From: Paenirhodobacter hankyongi
Lineage (GTDB): Bacteria; Pseudomonadota; Alphaproteobacteria; Rhodobacterales; Rhodobacteraceae
DNA length: 64,000 nucleotides
Assembly: GCF_003664585.1 (NCBI RefSeq)
Contig: NZ_RCHI01000004.1
Location: 62,001-126,000 of the forward strand
Direction: 5' to 3'
Shown here: positions 35,030 through 44,426 of the stretch, piece by piece
How positions within the stretch are numbered: the stretch's first letter is position 1
How the letters are laid out: every line of letters starts with the position of its first letter
Notes under the pieces: model-generated
What the model saw: only the letters and a program-made list of their open reading frames with translations
What the model was told of the DNA's origin: nothing
The model's database searches: none
Position numbers and translations under genes: made by a program

Positions 35030-35935
35030 ATGCACCTGGAACTGAGACATCTGCGCACAGTGCGGGCGATCCATGACGCGGGCGGGCTGGCGCGCGCGGC
35101 CGAGATCCTGCACATCACGCAATCGGCGCTGAGCCATCAGGTGAAGGGGCTCGAGGAACAGGCGGGGGTCGAGCTCTTCGTGCGCCGCTCGAAGCCGCTG
35201 CGGCTGTCGGCCGCCGGGATGAAGCTCCTGCGTCTGGCCGAGCGCGTGCTGCCCGAGGTCGACGCCGTCGCCGACGAGTTCGAGGCGCTGCGGGCCGGCC
35301 GCGCCGGGCGGCTGCACATCGCGATCGAGTGCCACGCCTGTTTCGACTGGCTCTTTCCGGTGCTTGAGGCGTTCCGCCGCGACTGGCCCGAGGTCGACAT
35401 CGACATCCGCCCGGGGCTCGCCTTCAACGCGCTGCCGGCGCTCGCGCGCGAGGAGGTGGATCTGGTGATTTCCTCGGATCCCGAGAAGATCGCCGGCATC
35501 ACCTTCAACCCGCTCTTCGACTATTCGCCGACCTTCATCGCCGCCTCGACCAGCCCGCTCGCGGCGAAACCCTATGTCACCGCCGAGGATTTCGCCGATC
35601 AGACATTGATCACCTATCCGATCGACCGGGCGCGTTCGGACGTGTTCTCGCTGCTTCTGGGCCCGGCGCGGGTCGAGCCGAAGGCGCATCGGCAGGTCGA
35701 GCTGACCGCGGTGATCCTGCTGCTGGTCGCGGCCGGGCGCGGCGTCGCGGTGCTGCCCGACTGGGTGTTGCGCGAGGTGAAGTATCAGCCCGACTACATC
35801 ACCCGCCCGGTGACCAAGACAGGCCTGCGCAAGCGCCTTTACGCCGCCACCCGCGACGAGGACGTGGGCGAGGGCTACATGGCCGATTTCCTGCGTCTGG
35901 CGCGGACCGAGCCGGTCAAGCTGCAGCGCGCGTGA
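35030..35935 (+). CDS. metR: LysR-family regulator, MetR-like
   Basis: 301 residues. The helix-turn-helix is AGGLARAAEILHITQSALSHQV (18-39). The effector domain contains ECHACFDWLFPVLEAFR, a MetR-type segment that senses homocysteine in the known family. The position divergent to metF (93 bases) supports MetR. There is no clear ribosome-binding site before the ATG, so the transcript may be leaderless or weakly translated. Confidence 0.85.
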   Translation: MHLELRHLRTVRAIHDAGGLARAAEILHITQSALSHQVKGLEEQAGVELFVRRSKPLRLSAAGMKLLRLAERVLPEVDAVADEFEALRAGRAGRLHIAIECHACFDWLFPVLEAFRRDWPEVDIDIRPGLAFNALPALAREEVDLVISSDPEKIAGITFNPLFDYSPTFIAASTSPLAAKPYVTAEDFADQTLITYPIDRARSDVFSLLLGPARVEPKAHRQVELTAVILLLVAAGRGVAVLPDWVLREVKYQPDYITRPVTKTGLRKRLYAATRDEDVGEGYMADFLRLARTEPVKLQRA

Positions 35936-36013
35936 TGTAACCGTCACAATTCCGGACGTGACGGAATGCCGCGGCGGGGGCTAGATCGGCGGGCAACCCC
36001 GAGGGACCGCCCG

Positions 36014-37216
36014 ATGACCGCCATGCCGCAGCCAGCCCGCGCCAACGCGGGCGCGACCGTCTTCCCGATCCTGATCGCGATCTCGCTGTGTCACATGATG
36101 AACGATGTGATGCAGTCGATGCTCTCGGCGATCTATCCGATGCTGAAGACGGATTTCGCCCTCGACTACTGGCAGATCGGGCTGATGACGCTGGCCTTCC
36201 AGGGCACGGCCTCGCTGCTTCAGCCGGTGATCGGCATCCTCACCGATGCCCGGCCGCAGCCCTGGTCGCTGCCGGTCGCCTCGGTCTCGACTTTCCTCGG
36301 CGTGATGGTGCTGGCCTTCGCGCCAAGCTGGCCGCTGCTGATCGTCGGCGCGATGCTGATCGGCTTCGGTTCGGCAATCTTCCACCCCGAGTCGAGCCGG
36401 GTGGCGCGGCTCGCCTCGGGCGGGCGTTTCGGGCTCGCGCAATCGGTGTTCCAGGTGGGGGGCAATTTCGGCACGGCCATCGGCCCGCTGCTTGCCGCCT
36501 TCATCGTGCTGCCCTTCGGGCGCGGCTCGGTCGCCGTCTTCGGCCTGCTCGCGGTGATCGCCGGCACCATCCTGACCCGGGTCAGCCGCTGGTATGGTGC
36601 GCATCTGAAGGCGCGGGCGCGCAGGGCGATGGACAAGACCCTGCCGCTGCCGCGCAACCGCGTGGTGCTGGCGCTGACGGTGCTGGCCTTCCTGACCTTC
36701 ACCAAGAACATCTACATGGCCTCGATGAGTTCCTATTACACCTTCTACCTCATCGACACCTTCCAGGTGGACACCCGCACCGCGCAGCTGATGCTGTTCC
36801 TGTTCCTCGGCGCCGTTGCCGCGGGCACGGTGCTGGGCGGGCCGGTCGCCGACCGCTGGGGGCCGATGGCGGTGATCTGGGTCTCGATCCTCGGTGTGCT
36901 GCCCTTCACCCTCGCGCTGCCGCATGTGGGGCTCGTGGCCTCGGGCGTGCTGACGGTGCTGATCGGGCTGATCCTCGCCTCGGCCTTCTCGGCGATCGTG
37001 GTCTTTGCGCAAGAGCTGCTGCCCGGCCGCGTCGGCATGGTGGCCGGCATCTTCTTCGGTCTCAGCTTCGGCATGGGCGGCATCGCGGCGGCGGCGCTTG
37101 GGGTGCTGGCCGACCATCACGGCATCCGCTTCGTCTATCTGATCTGCTCGGGTCTGCCGGCGCTTGGCGTGCTCACCATCCTGCTGCCGCGGCGGCGCGA
37201 GTTTCTGCGCGGCTGA
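36014..37216 (+). CDS. MFS transporter, fosmidomycin-resistance (Fsr) type
   Basis: 400 residues with about twelve membrane helices and a central cytoplasmic loop (LKARARRAMDKTLPL). FHPESSRVAR and QVGGNFGTAIGPL are typical of the Fsr branch of the major facilitator superfamily, which exports fosmidomycin-like or other small compounds. GAGGGA seven to eight bases upstream fixes the start. Substrate unknown. Confidence 0.87.
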   Translation: MTAMPQPARANAGATVFPILIAISLCHMMNDVMQSMLSAIYPMLKTDFALDYWQIGLMTLAFQGTASLLQPVIGILTDARPQPWSLPVASVSTFLGVMVLAFAPSWPLLIVGAMLIGFGSAIFHPESSRVARLASGGRFGLAQSVFQVGGNFGTAIGPLLAAFIVLPFGRGSVAVFGLLAVIAGTILTRVSRWYGAHLKARARRAMDKTLPLPRNRVVLALTVLAFLTFTKNIYMASMSSYYTFYLIDTFQVDTRTAQLMLFLFLGAVAAGTVLGGPVADRWGPMAVIWVSILGVLPFTLALPHVGLVASGVLTVLIGLILASAFSAIVVFAQELLPGRVGMVAGIFFGLSFGMGGIAAAALGVLADHHGIRFVYLICSGLPALGVLTILLPRRREFLRG

Positions 37217-37299
37217 ATCCGCCCGGACCGGGCCGCAAACCCCTTGGATTCCGGCCTCCGCCCGTGTAAGGCAGCGGCCTGAACCGAAGGAGCGAACCG

Positions 37300-38088
37300 A
37301 TGCAAGGCAGCGCCAACCTCAATCTGATGATCAAGGCCGCGCGCAAGGCCGGCCGCTCGCTGGTGAAGGATTTCCGCGAGGTCGAGAACCTGCAGGTCTC
37401 GGCCAAGGGGCCGGGCGACTTCGTCAGCCGCGCCGACCGCGAGGCGGAACGGATCATCAAGGAAGAGCTGCGCGGGGCGCGCCCCTCCTATGGCTGGCTC
37501 GGCGAGGAGACCGGCGAAGAGGCGGGCGAGGACCCGACCCGGCGCTGGATCGTCGATCCGCTCGACGGCACCACCAACTTCCTGCACGGCCTGCCGCACT
37601 GGGCGGTGTCGATCGCGCTCGAGCACAAGGGCGAAATCGTCTCGGCGGTGGTCTTCGACGCCGCGAAGGACGAGCTTTACTGGGCCGAGAAGGGCTCGGG
37701 CGCCTTCATGAACGAGATGCGTCTGCGCGTTTCGGGCCGCAACCGGATGATCGAGTCGATCTTCGCCACCGGCGTGCCCTTCGGCGGCCGCTCGACCCTG
37801 CCCGCGACGCTGCAGGACCTGGCTCGGCTGATGCCGGTCTGTGCCGGCGTGCGCCGCTTCGGCGCCGCCTCGCTTGACCTCGCCTATGTGGCGGCGGGCA
37901 AGTACGAGGGCTATTGGGAGCGCGGCATCAAGGCCTGGGACATGGCCGCGGGCCTGCTGCTGGTGAAGGAAGCCGGCGGTTTCGTCGGCCCGGTGCGCGA
38001 GGGCCGCGACATCTTCGAGACCGGCAGCGTGATCGCCGCGAACGGCGAGCTGTTCGAGCCGCTGTGCAAGGTGCTGCGCGCCGAATAA
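37300..38088 (+). CDS. suhB: Inositol-1-monophosphatase family protein
   Basis: 262 residues. Metal ligands are in GEETGEE (Glu69/Glu70), DPLDGTTNF (Asp86, Asp89) and WDMAAG near residue 208. It dephosphorylates inositol-1-P and similar sugars; SuhB also assists ribosomal RNA transcription in some bacteria. A GC-rich hairpin follows at 38141. Confidence 0.92.
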   Translation: MQGSANLNLMIKAARKAGRSLVKDFREVENLQVSAKGPGDFVSRADREAERIIKEELRGARPSYGWLGEETGEEAGEDPTRRWIVDPLDGTTNFLHGLPHWAVSIALEHKGEIVSAVVFDAAKDELYWAEKGSGAFMNEMRLRVSGRNRMIESIFATGVPFGGRSTLPATLQDLARLMPVCAGVRRFGAASLDLAYVAAGKYEGYWERGIKAWDMAAGLLLVKEAGGFVGPVREGRDIFETGSVIAANGELFEPLCKVLRAE

Positions 38089-38140
38089 GGCCGCAGCCGG
38101 GCAGCCGTTCACGGCTTGTTCACTCCCTGATGACATCCTG

Positions 38141-38169
38141 CCCCCCGATCCACAGATCCGGGGGGCTTC
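38141..38169 (+). terminator. suhB terminator overlapping the next RBS
   Basis: CCCCCCGATC-CACA-GATCCGGGGGG with one bulged base, followed by CTTCTT. The 3' arm supplies the only G-rich site before the ATG at 38173, so the hairpin could also hold down translation of that gene. Confidence 0.6.
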
Positions 38170-38172
38170 TTG

Positions 38173-38796
38173 ATGGACGACACCTTTCACTGGACTCAGG
38201 CCGGGCAGATCCTTGCCCGCCACCCGCGCAAGCCGGCGCGGGCCGCAATCGGCACGGCGCTGGACGCGATCGGGCAGGCCGCGAATGACATCGTCTTTGC
38301 CGAGATGGCCGCGATCATCGCCGCGCGCCGGGTCGAGGTGCTGGTCGACATGATCGCCGCCTGCGAAGCCGAACGCGCGCGGGGCGAGGTGGTGGCCGAG
38401 CTGGACGAGGCGATCGACACGCTCGAGGCCGAACTCGACCGCGCCCAAACCACGCTGCCGCTCGAACAGGCCTTTCATGCCGATGCGCGCGACGAGGCGC
38501 TGGCGCGGATTGTCGCGGCGCAGGCGGGGCTGCGTTCGGCGCTGGCGTCTTCCGCGCTGCCACAGCCCGTTCCGGGGCTGAGCCGAGCCGAGGCGGTGGC
38601 CCTGGCGCGTGCGATGCTGTCCCATCCACCGGACGCGATCGCCGCCGCGGCCCGCGCCGAGGCCGAGGCGCGGCTGGCGGGCCAGGCGCTCGCCCCTGAC
38701 GCCGGGGACGATTACGGCTTCACCCAACCCGAGGGGCAAGGCACCTGGCTGGCCACGCATCTGGCCGGGCAGGCCGGGGGCGCGCTTGGCGGCTGA
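38173..38796 (+). CDS. Uncharacterized Ala/Glu-rich protein
   Basis: 207 residues, not recognised. It is helical and Ala-rich, with a coiled-coil-like stretch (about 60-95: AACEAERARGEVVAELDEAI). No membrane segment, cysteine pair or enzyme motif stands out; it ends GTWLATHLAGQAGG. The start is just after the suhB terminator hairpin. Codon use matches the neighbours, so I think it is real. Convergent with the GST gene. Confidence 0.6.
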   Translation: MDDTFHWTQAGQILARHPRKPARAAIGTALDAIGQAANDIVFAEMAAIIAARRVEVLVDMIAACEAERARGEVVAELDEAIDTLEAELDRAQTTLPLEQAFHADARDEALARIVAAQAGLRSALASSALPQPVPGLSRAEAVALARAMLSHPPDAIAAAARAEAEARLAGQALAPDAGDDYGFTQPEGQGTWLATHLAGQAGGALGG

Positions 38797-38799
38797 GCC

Positions 38800-39495
38800 T
38801 CAGTCCCGCTTCGGGATCAGCGAGCCGCGCTGCACCGCCGGGCGGGCAAGGAAGCGCTCGAGATAGGCCGGCACATGGGCCAGATCGGCCCAGCCGGCCA
38901 GATCGGCGGCCTTGTAGAAGTCGCGCAGCGTGCGCAGCCAGGGGGCGATGGCGATATCGGCGATGGAATAGTCGCCCGCCACCCAGTCCCGGCCCGCAAG
39001 CTGCCCGTCGAGCACCTTCAGCAGCCGTGCCGCCTCGGCGCGGAAGCGTTCCTTCGGGCGCGGATCCTCGATCTCCTTGCCGGCGAAGGTGTGGAAATAG
39101 CCGAGCTGGCCAAGCATCGGGCCAAGCCCGCCCATCTGCCACATCAGCCATTGCAGCACCTCGTAGCGGCGCGCCTGCGGCAGCAGCATCCCGCTCTTCT
39201 CGGCCAGATAGATCAGGATCGCGCCGCTTTCGAACAGGCCGAGCGGCTTGCCGTCGGGCCCGTTCGGATCAAGGATCGCCGGGATCTTGTTGTTCGGTGC
39301 CAGCGACAGGAATTCGGGCGTCATCTGGTCGTTGGTGTCGAAGCGCACCAGATGCGGCTCGTAGGCGAGGCCCGTCTCCTCGAGCATGACCGACACCTTC
39401 ACCCCGTTCGGCGTGGGCAGCGAGTAGAGCTGGATCACCTCGGGGTTTTCGGCGGGCCAGCGGCGGGTGATCGGGAATTGCGCAAGATCGGTCAT
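38800..39495 (-). CDS. Glutathione S-transferase family protein
   Basis: 231 residues. The N-terminal thioredoxin-like domain begins IQLYSLPTPNGVKVSVMLEE, with NNKIPAILDP (cis-Pro) and ESGAILIYLAE (glutathione contact). The C-terminal helical domain has DYSIADIAIAPWL. The TPNG active-site loop points to the Ure2p/YfcG-like branch, which often acts as a disulfide reductase. GGAGG six bases upstream fixes the start. Divergent from mscL. Confidence 0.9.
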   Translation of the reverse strand: MTDLAQFPITRRWPAENPEVIQLYSLPTPNGVKVSVMLEETGLAYEPHLVRFDTNDQMTPEFLSLAPNNKIPAILDPNGPDGKPLGLFESGAILIYLAEKSGMLLPQARRYEVLQWLMWQMGGLGPMLGQLGYFHTFAGKEIEDPRPKERFRAEAARLLKVLDGQLAGRDWVAGDYSIADIAIAPWLRTLRDFYKAADLAGWADLAHVPAYLERFLARPAVQRGSLIPKRD

Positions 39496-39618
39496 CGGTA
39501 CCTCCTGTTTGACGCAAGCCGAGCACATTTTCCCCCCAAGGAAAAGATGCAGCCGCAGCACGGGCATGCTACCCTGCGCCGTCCGCGCCGGCTGGGAAGG
39601 CGCTGAGAGGGGCATAAC

Positions 39619-40038
39619 ATGTTGCAAGAGTTCAAGAATTTCATCGCCCGCGGGAATGTCGTCGACATGGCCGTGGGTATCATCATCGGTGCGGCCTTCA
39701 CCGCGATCGTCAATTCCCTGGTGTCGGACCTGATCAACCCGATCATCGGCGTCATCACCGGCGGGCTCGATTTCTCGAACCTGTTCGTCAACCTCGGTGC
39801 GGGCAACTATGCCTCGCTCGCCGCGGCGAAAGAGGCGGGCGCGCCGGTCTTCGCCTATGGCTCGTTCATCACCGCGGTCATCAACTTCCTGATCATCGCC
39901 TTCGTCGTCTTCCTGCTGGTGAAGCTGGTGAACAAGGTCAAGGACGCCGCCGTGAAGAAGGAAGCCGCCGCCGCGGCACCGGCCGGCCCGAGCGAGCTTG
40001 ACGTGCTGCTGGAAATCCGCGACGCGCTGAAGAAGTGA
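39619..40038 (+). CDS. mscL: Large-conductance mechanosensitive channel MscL
   Basis: 139 residues. Helix 1 ([20 protein letters not shown]) is the canonical gate helix; a periplasmic loop and a second helix ([20 protein letters not shown]) follow. It forms the pentameric emergency channel under hypo-osmotic shock. A strong terminator follows at 40061. Confidence 0.96.
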   Translation: MLQEFKNFIARGNVVDMAVGIIIGAAFTAIVNSLVSDLINPIIGVITGGLDFSNLFVNLGAGNYASLAAAKEAGAPVFAYGSFITAVINFLIIAFVVFLLVKLVNKVKDAAVKKEAAAAAPAGPSELDVLLEIRDALKK

Positions 40039-40060
40039 TCCGGCACCGGCCGGACGAGGA

Positions 40061-40091
40061 AGGGCCCGGTCCGCGTGACCGGGCCCTTTGC
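40061..40091. terminator. Terminator between mscL and ald
   Basis: Perfect 11-base-pair stem AGGGCCCGGTC-CGCGT-GACCGGGCCCT followed by TTGCG. It serves mscL on the plus strand and ald, which ends at 40093, on the minus strand. Confidence 0.75.
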
Positions 40092-40092
40092 G

Positions 40093-41211
40093 TTACAGGC
40101 CAAGCGCCTCGGCGCCGGAGATCACCGGCAGGCCGAGCGCCACGCCCACCGGCCCGCAGGTCAGCCGTCCGGCATGCACGTTCAGCCCGTCGAGCAGGTG
40201 CGCGTCTTCCGAACAGGCCCGCCGCCAGCCCTTGTCGGCCAGCGCCAGCACGAAGGGCAGGGTGGCATTGCCAAGCGCCTGCGTCGCGGTGCGGGCAACG
40301 GCGCCCGGCATGTTCGCCACGCAATAGTGCATCACCCCATCGACCTCGTAGATCGGGTCTTCATGCGTCGTCGGGCGCGAGGTCTCGAAACAGCCGCCCT
40401 GATCGATCGCGACATCGACGAGCACCGCGCCCGGCTTCATCGTCTTCAGCATCTCCCGCGTCACCAGCTTCGGCGCCGCCGCCCCGGGGATCAGCACCGC
40501 GCCGATCACCATGTCGGCCGTCGCAACCAGCTCGGCCGTCGCGGCGCGCTCGGAATATTGCGTCGTCAGGCGGCCCATGAAGACGTCGTCGAGATAGCTC
40601 AGCCGCGGGATCGAGCGGTCGAGCACGGTGACATGGGCGCCCATGCCGGTGGCGACGCGCGCCGCCGCCGTGCCGACGACGCCGCCGCCGATGATCACGA
40701 CATTCGCCGGTGCGACGCCCGGCACGCCCCCCAGCAGCACGCCGCGCCCGCCATTCGCCTTCTGCAGCGTCCAGGCGCCGACCTGCGGCGCGAGCCGCCC
40801 TGCCACCTCGGACATCGGCGCCAGCAACGGCAGCCCGCCATTGCGGTCGGTCACCGTCTCGTAGGCGATGCAGGTCGCGCCCGAGGCGAGCAGGTCATGT
40901 GTCTGTGCCGGGTCCGGCGCGAGATGCAGATAGGTGAAGAGCACCTGCCCCGGGCGCAGCATCGCGCGCTCGCCCGCCTGCGGCTCCTTCACCTTCACGA
41001 TCATCTCGGCCTGGGCAAAGACCTCGGCCGCCGAGGGCAGGATCCGCGCCCCCGCCGCGACGTAATCCGCATCCGTATAACCGGACCCCGCCCCGGCGCC
41101 CGCCTCGATCAGCAGCTCGTGGCCGTGCCCCACCGCCTCGCGCGCCGCGCCGGGGGTGAGGCCCACGCGGAACTCCTGCGGCTTGATCTCCTTCACGCAT
41201 CCGATCTTCAT
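40093..41211 (-). CDS. ald: Alanine dehydrogenase
   Basis: 372 residues. The N-terminal MKIGCVKEIKPQEFRVGLTP, VKVKEPQ (catalytic Lys), FTYLHLA (His) and the NAD-binding GGGVVGTAAARVATGMGA are diagnostic. It interconverts alanine with pyruvate and ammonia. A GGAGGAGG run lies just before the ATG. An Lrp-type regulator is divergent across 147 bases, the usual arrangement for ald control in alphaproteobacteria. Confidence 0.95.
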   Translation of the reverse strand: MKIGCVKEIKPQEFRVGLTPGAAREAVGHGHELLIEAGAGAGSGYTDADYVAAGARILPSAAEVFAQAEMIVKVKEPQAGERAMLRPGQVLFTYLHLAPDPAQTHDLLASGATCIAYETVTDRNGGLPLLAPMSEVAGRLAPQVGAWTLQKANGGRGVLLGGVPGVAPANVVIIGGGVVGTAAARVATGMGAHVTVLDRSIPRLSYLDDVFMGRLTTQYSERAATAELVATADMVIGAVLIPGAAAPKLVTREMLKTMKPGAVLVDVAIDQGGCFETSRPTTHEDPIYEVDGVMHYCVANMPGAVARTATQALGNATLPFVLALADKGWRRACSEDAHLLDGLNVHAGRLTCGPVGVALGLPVISGAEALGL

Positions 41212-41271
41212 TCGGTCCTCCTCCGATCCGAAATGCTCCTCCGCTGCCAGCCTGCGCCCGGGCGCGGAAAA

Positions 41272-41299
41272 TTGCATCGAAAAGCGGTTGCATTTTTCG
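41272..41299. promoter_or_regulatory. Repeat cluster, candidate Lrp-type site for ald
   Basis: Two direct TTGCAT copies (41272-41277, 41288-41293) are interleaved with an inverted CGAAAA/TTTTCG pair (41278-41283, 41294-41299). The region is midway between the divergent ald and Lrp starts. Binding is inference. Confidence 0.45.
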
Positions 41300-41358
41300 G
41301 CCATGGGCGCGCATATCTTCGACCATAGTCCCCTGCGGCCGAAGAAGATTGCGTGACC

Positions 41359-41817
41359 ATGACCCTTGACGCGACGGATCGTCGAATCCTCACCGTCCTG
41401 CAAAAGCAGGGGCGGATCTCCAATGCGGAACTCTCCGAGCGGGTGAACCTCTCGGCCTCGGCCTGTCACCGGCGGGTGCAGCGGCTGGAGGAGGAGGGCT
41501 ATATCCGCGACTATGTCGCGCTGCTCGATGCCCGCAAGCTCGGCCGGCCGACCACCGTCTTCGTCGAGATCACGCTGTCGGGGCAGGCCGACGAGGTGCT
41601 CGAGGCCTTCGAGCGCGAGGTGAAGAAGATCCCCGACGTGCTCGAATGCCACCTGATGGCGGGTTCGGCCGATTACCTGCTGAAGGTGGTGGCCGAGGAT
41701 ACCGAGGATTTCGCCCGCATCCACCGCGCCAAGCTGGCGCGGCTGCCGGGGGTGCAGGGGATGCAGTCGAGTTTCGCGCTGCGCACGGTGTTCAAGACCA
41801 CCGCGCTGCCGGTCTAG
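41359..41817 (+). CDS. Lrp/AsnC-family regulator, likely of ald
   Basis: 152 residues. The winged helix-turn-helix is ISNAELSERVNLSASACHRR; the RAM domain has ECHLMAGSADYLLKVV. Its place beside ald suggests it senses alanine and activates ald. A GTG two codons earlier is an alternative start. The stop overlaps the convergent trkH end by four bases. Confidence 0.9.
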   Translation: MTLDATDRRILTVLQKQGRISNAELSERVNLSASACHRRVQRLEEEGYIRDYVALLDARKLGRPTTVFVEITLSGQADEVLEAFEREVKKIPDVLECHLMAGSADYLLKVVAEDTEDFARIHRAKLARLPGVQGMQSSFALRTVFKTTALPV

Positions 41818-43262
41818 TCGCGCCAGAACCGCGGCAGGAACAGCACGAAGATCGCCAGCATGCCCAGCCGGCCGAGCAGCATCGCAAGGCACATGGTCAG
41901 GGTCTCGATGTCGTTGAAATCAACCATCGTGCCGGTGCGTGCCACCATTGGCCCGACGCCGAACCCGATGTCGCCGAGGCAGCCCCAGATCGCGAAGAGC
42001 GAGGAGGTGAAATCTGCGCCGGCCATCGACATCAGCACCGAGAGAACGCCGAGGGTCAGGATATAGCCCGAGACATGCAGCATCAGCGGGCCGAGGGTCT
42101 CTTCGTCGAGCGGCTTGCCGTCATAGCGCGGCTGGATCACTCGGTGTGGCGAGTGCAGTTGCCGGATTGCCGCCCGCACCACCGAGAGCACCACCTGCAC
42201 GCGGAACACCGACAGCGCACCCGAGCTTGACCCTGTGCAGCCGCCGATCAGGCCCAGCAGGAAGGCGATGACCATGGCAAAGGTGCCCCAGGGTTCGATC
42301 GGGCCGACGCCGAAACCCGTCCCGGTCAGGATCGAGGCGAAGTTGAAGGTGGTCTCGCGCAGAACCTGCTCGAACGGCAGGTCCTCGCGCCACAGCCGAA
42401 AGGCGATGACGATGGCGCTGAAATAGACGAACCAGCGCAGGAAGGCACGCACCTGGCTGTCGTGCCACAGCGGACGAGACTGGCCCTGCACCAGCTGGAA
42501 GAAGCGGATGTAGGGCATCGCGCCCAGCAGCATGAACACGGTGCCGGCATATTGCGCGGGCACCGACCAGACCGCGAAATTCGCGTCAAAGGTGCCGAAG
42601 CCGCCGGTGGCGATCGCGGCCATGGCGTGGATCGAGGCGTCGAACAGCGGCATCCCGCACAGCACGAAGACCACGGTGCAGAGCACCGTCAGCCCGGTAT
42701 AGACCTCGAGCAGCGAGATCGCGATGTCGCGCGCGCGCGGCAGAACCTTGCCGAAGGTGTCGAAGCCCTCGGTCTGGAAATAGCGCATGCCGCCGATGCG
42801 CATGACCGGCAGGAAGATCATGGCGACAAAGGCGATGCCGAGCCCGCCCATCCAGTTCAGCATGCCCCGCCACAGCAGCACCGAGCGCGGCAGGTCCTCG
42901 ATTCCGGTGAAGACTGTGTAACCGGTCGTGGTGATGCCTGAGACAGCCTCGAAATAGGCGTCGGTCAGGCTCACGTCGGGTTTGCCGTGCAGGAAGGGCA
43001 GGGCGCCGAAGAACGGCACGAAGATCCAGATCGCAGCGGTCAGGAGATAGGCCTGCCGCAGGGTCATCGCGTGAGGTTTGTCCGAGCGAGTCGCGAGGGC
43101 AAGAAGCGCACCGAAGAGCGTGGTCTCGATGGCGGCCTTGAGTACCTGCAATCCGTTCGGTTCCGCGCCGAGCAGGTCGACCCCCACTGGCGCAAGCATG
43201 GCGACCCCGAGCGCAAGCAGGATCAGGCCGAGATGGTGAAAGACGGGTCCGAAATCGGTCAT
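41814..43262 (-). CDS. trkH: TrkH-family potassium uptake membrane protein
   Basis: 482 residues, about ten membrane helices in four M1-P-M2 units. Selectivity-filter-like turns occur at SGITTTGYTVF, ATGGFGTFDA, TGTGFGVGP and GDIGFGVGP. It forms the K+ translocating subunit and normally needs TrkA, which is not in the window. The ATG at 43262 (MTDFGPVFHH) is chosen over a longer frame that has no site. Confidence 0.92.
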   Translation of the reverse strand: MTDFGPVFHHLGLILLALGVAMLAPVGVDLLGAEPNGLQVLKAAIETTLFGALLALATRSDKPHAMTLRQAYLLTAAIWIFVPFFGALPFLHGKPDVSLTDAYFEAVSGITTTGYTVFTGIEDLPRSVLLWRGMLNWMGGLGIAFVAMIFLPVMRIGGMRYFQTEGFDTFGKVLPRARDIAISLLEVYTGLTVLCTVVFVLCGMPLFDASIHAMAAIATGGFGTFDANFAVWSVPAQYAGTVFMLLGAMPYIRFFQLVQGQSRPLWHDSQVRAFLRWFVYFSAIVIAFRLWREDLPFEQVLRETTFNFASILTGTGFGVGPIEPWGTFAMVIAFLLGLIGGCTGSSSGALSVFRVQVVLSVVRAAIRQLHSPHRVIQPRYDGKPLDEETLGPLMLHVSGYILTLGVLSVLMSMAGADFTSSLFAIWGCLGDIGFGVGPMVARTGTMVDFNDIETLTMCLAMLLGRLGMLAIFVLFLPRFWRD

Positions 43263-43372
43263 CGTGGTGCCAGCGATGCAGGCGGGCGGCGCGGCAGGCA
43301 ATTCACGAAATCGTGAGATTGTTCCGGCGGCGTCCCGTGTCCTTGGGGTCAACCTGTTCAAAAGAACCAAAA

Positions 43373-43398
43373 ACCCCCGATGGCAGGGCCACGGGGGT
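43373..43398 (-). terminator. rpsU terminator
   Basis: Stem ACCCCCG/CGGGGGT with an inner TGGC-AGG-GCCA helix; on the minus strand it is followed by TTTTTGGTTC. It lies about 40 bases after the rpsU stop. Confidence 0.75.
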
Positions 43399-43435
43399 CA
43401 TCAGTGCGGGCAAGCCCGCCAGCGGTTCCAGTCGC

Positions 43436-43642
43436 TCAGAGCGCGCCTTCACGCTGCGCCTTTTTCCGCGCCAGTTTCCGGGCACGGCGAACGGCTTCAG
43501 CTTTCTCGCGCGCTTTCTTGACGGAGGGTTTCTCGAAATGCTGCTTGAGCTTCATTTCACGAAACACACCCTCGCGCTGAAGTTTCTTCTTCAGAGCACG
43601 AAGCGCCTGTTCGACGTTGTTGTCGCGAACGCTGACCTGCAT
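43436..43642 (-). CDS. rpsU: 30S ribosomal protein S21
   Basis: 68 residues, starting [20 protein letters not shown], with a basic C-terminus ([17 protein letters not shown]). It matches alphaproteobacterial S21. The ribosome-binding AAGG is 13 bases from the ATG, separated by a small inverted repeat (GTGGTG/CACCAC, 43643-43655) that would shorten the distance when folded. Confidence 0.96.
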   Translation of the reverse strand: MQVSVRDNNVEQALRALKKKLQREGVFREMKLKQHFEKPSVKKAREKAEAVRRARKLARKKAQREGAL

Positions 43643-43757
43643 GTGGTGTCACCACCTTCCTAAGTTAGAGTTGCATCAGATTGCAGGAGCGGGCCATATA
43701 ACAGGGGACCGGAGTTTTGTCCACTCCCCGCGATGGGGCGTGGCGAAGGAATATGCC

Positions 43758-44426
43758 ATGAAAAACGACCATCTCGACGTTGCGCGGATGCGGGCCGACC
43801 TGCTTGCCGCGATCGAGCCGCACGTGCCTTTCGACGGCTGGTCCGAGCCCGCCTTCCGGCAGGCGGTGGCGGATGTCGGGGTCGACCCGGCGCTGGCCCG
43901 TCTGGTCTGCCCGAGGGGCGCGGTGGATCTCGCCGTGGAATATCACCGCGCGGCCGACCGGGCGATGGTCGCGGCACTGGCCGCGGCCGATCTCACGGGG
44001 ATGAAATTCCGCGACAAGGTCGCCCATGCCGTGACCCTGCGCCTTGGTCTTGTCGATCCGGAACTCGTGCGCCGCGCCGCCTCGCTTTTCGCGCTGCCGC
44101 AGCATGGTGCGACCGGCGCCCGGCTGGTGTGGGAGACGGCCGATGCGATCTGGCGCGCCCTTGGCGACGAGAGCGCGGATTACAACTGGTACACCAAGCG
44201 GATCACGCTGTCGGGGGTGTTCTCCTCGACCGTGCTGTTCTGGCTTGGCGACGAGAGCGAGGGGCTGGCCGAGACCCACGCCTTCCTCGACCGCCGCATC
44301 GGTGACGTGATGCAGTTCGAGAAGGTGAAGGGCGCGGTCATCCGCCTGCCGGGGCTCAAGGGCCTGCTCGGCGCGATCCGCGCCCCGCAGCCCACCCCGC
44401 TGCCCGGCCATGAGGAGCGCGCATGA
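43758..44426 (+). CDS. COQ9-family ubiquinone biosynthesis protein
   Basis: 222 residues. The COQ9 region has YNWYTKRITLSGVFSSTVLF followed by LGDESEGLAETHAFLDRRI, the lipid-binding TetR-like fold that presents quinone precursors to COQ7. AAGGA eight bases upstream sets the ATG. The stop overlaps the next gene's ATG (ATGA). Confidence 0.9.
   Translation: MKNDHLDVARMRADLLAAIEPHVPFDGWSEPAFRQAVADVGVDPALARLVCPRGAVDLAVEYHRAADRAMVAALAAADLTGMKFRDKVAHAVTLRLGLVDPELVRRAASLFALPQHGATGARLVWETADAIWRALGDESADYNWYTKRITLSGVFSSTVLFWLGDESEGLAETHAFLDRRIGDVMQFEKVKGAVIRLPGLKGLLGAIRAPQPTPLPGHEERA

Noticed and set aside
43643-43655. GTGGTG/CACCAC repeat before rpsU as an operator
   Set aside because: Short; more simply a small mRNA hairpin between ribosome-binding site and start, so not scored as a finding.
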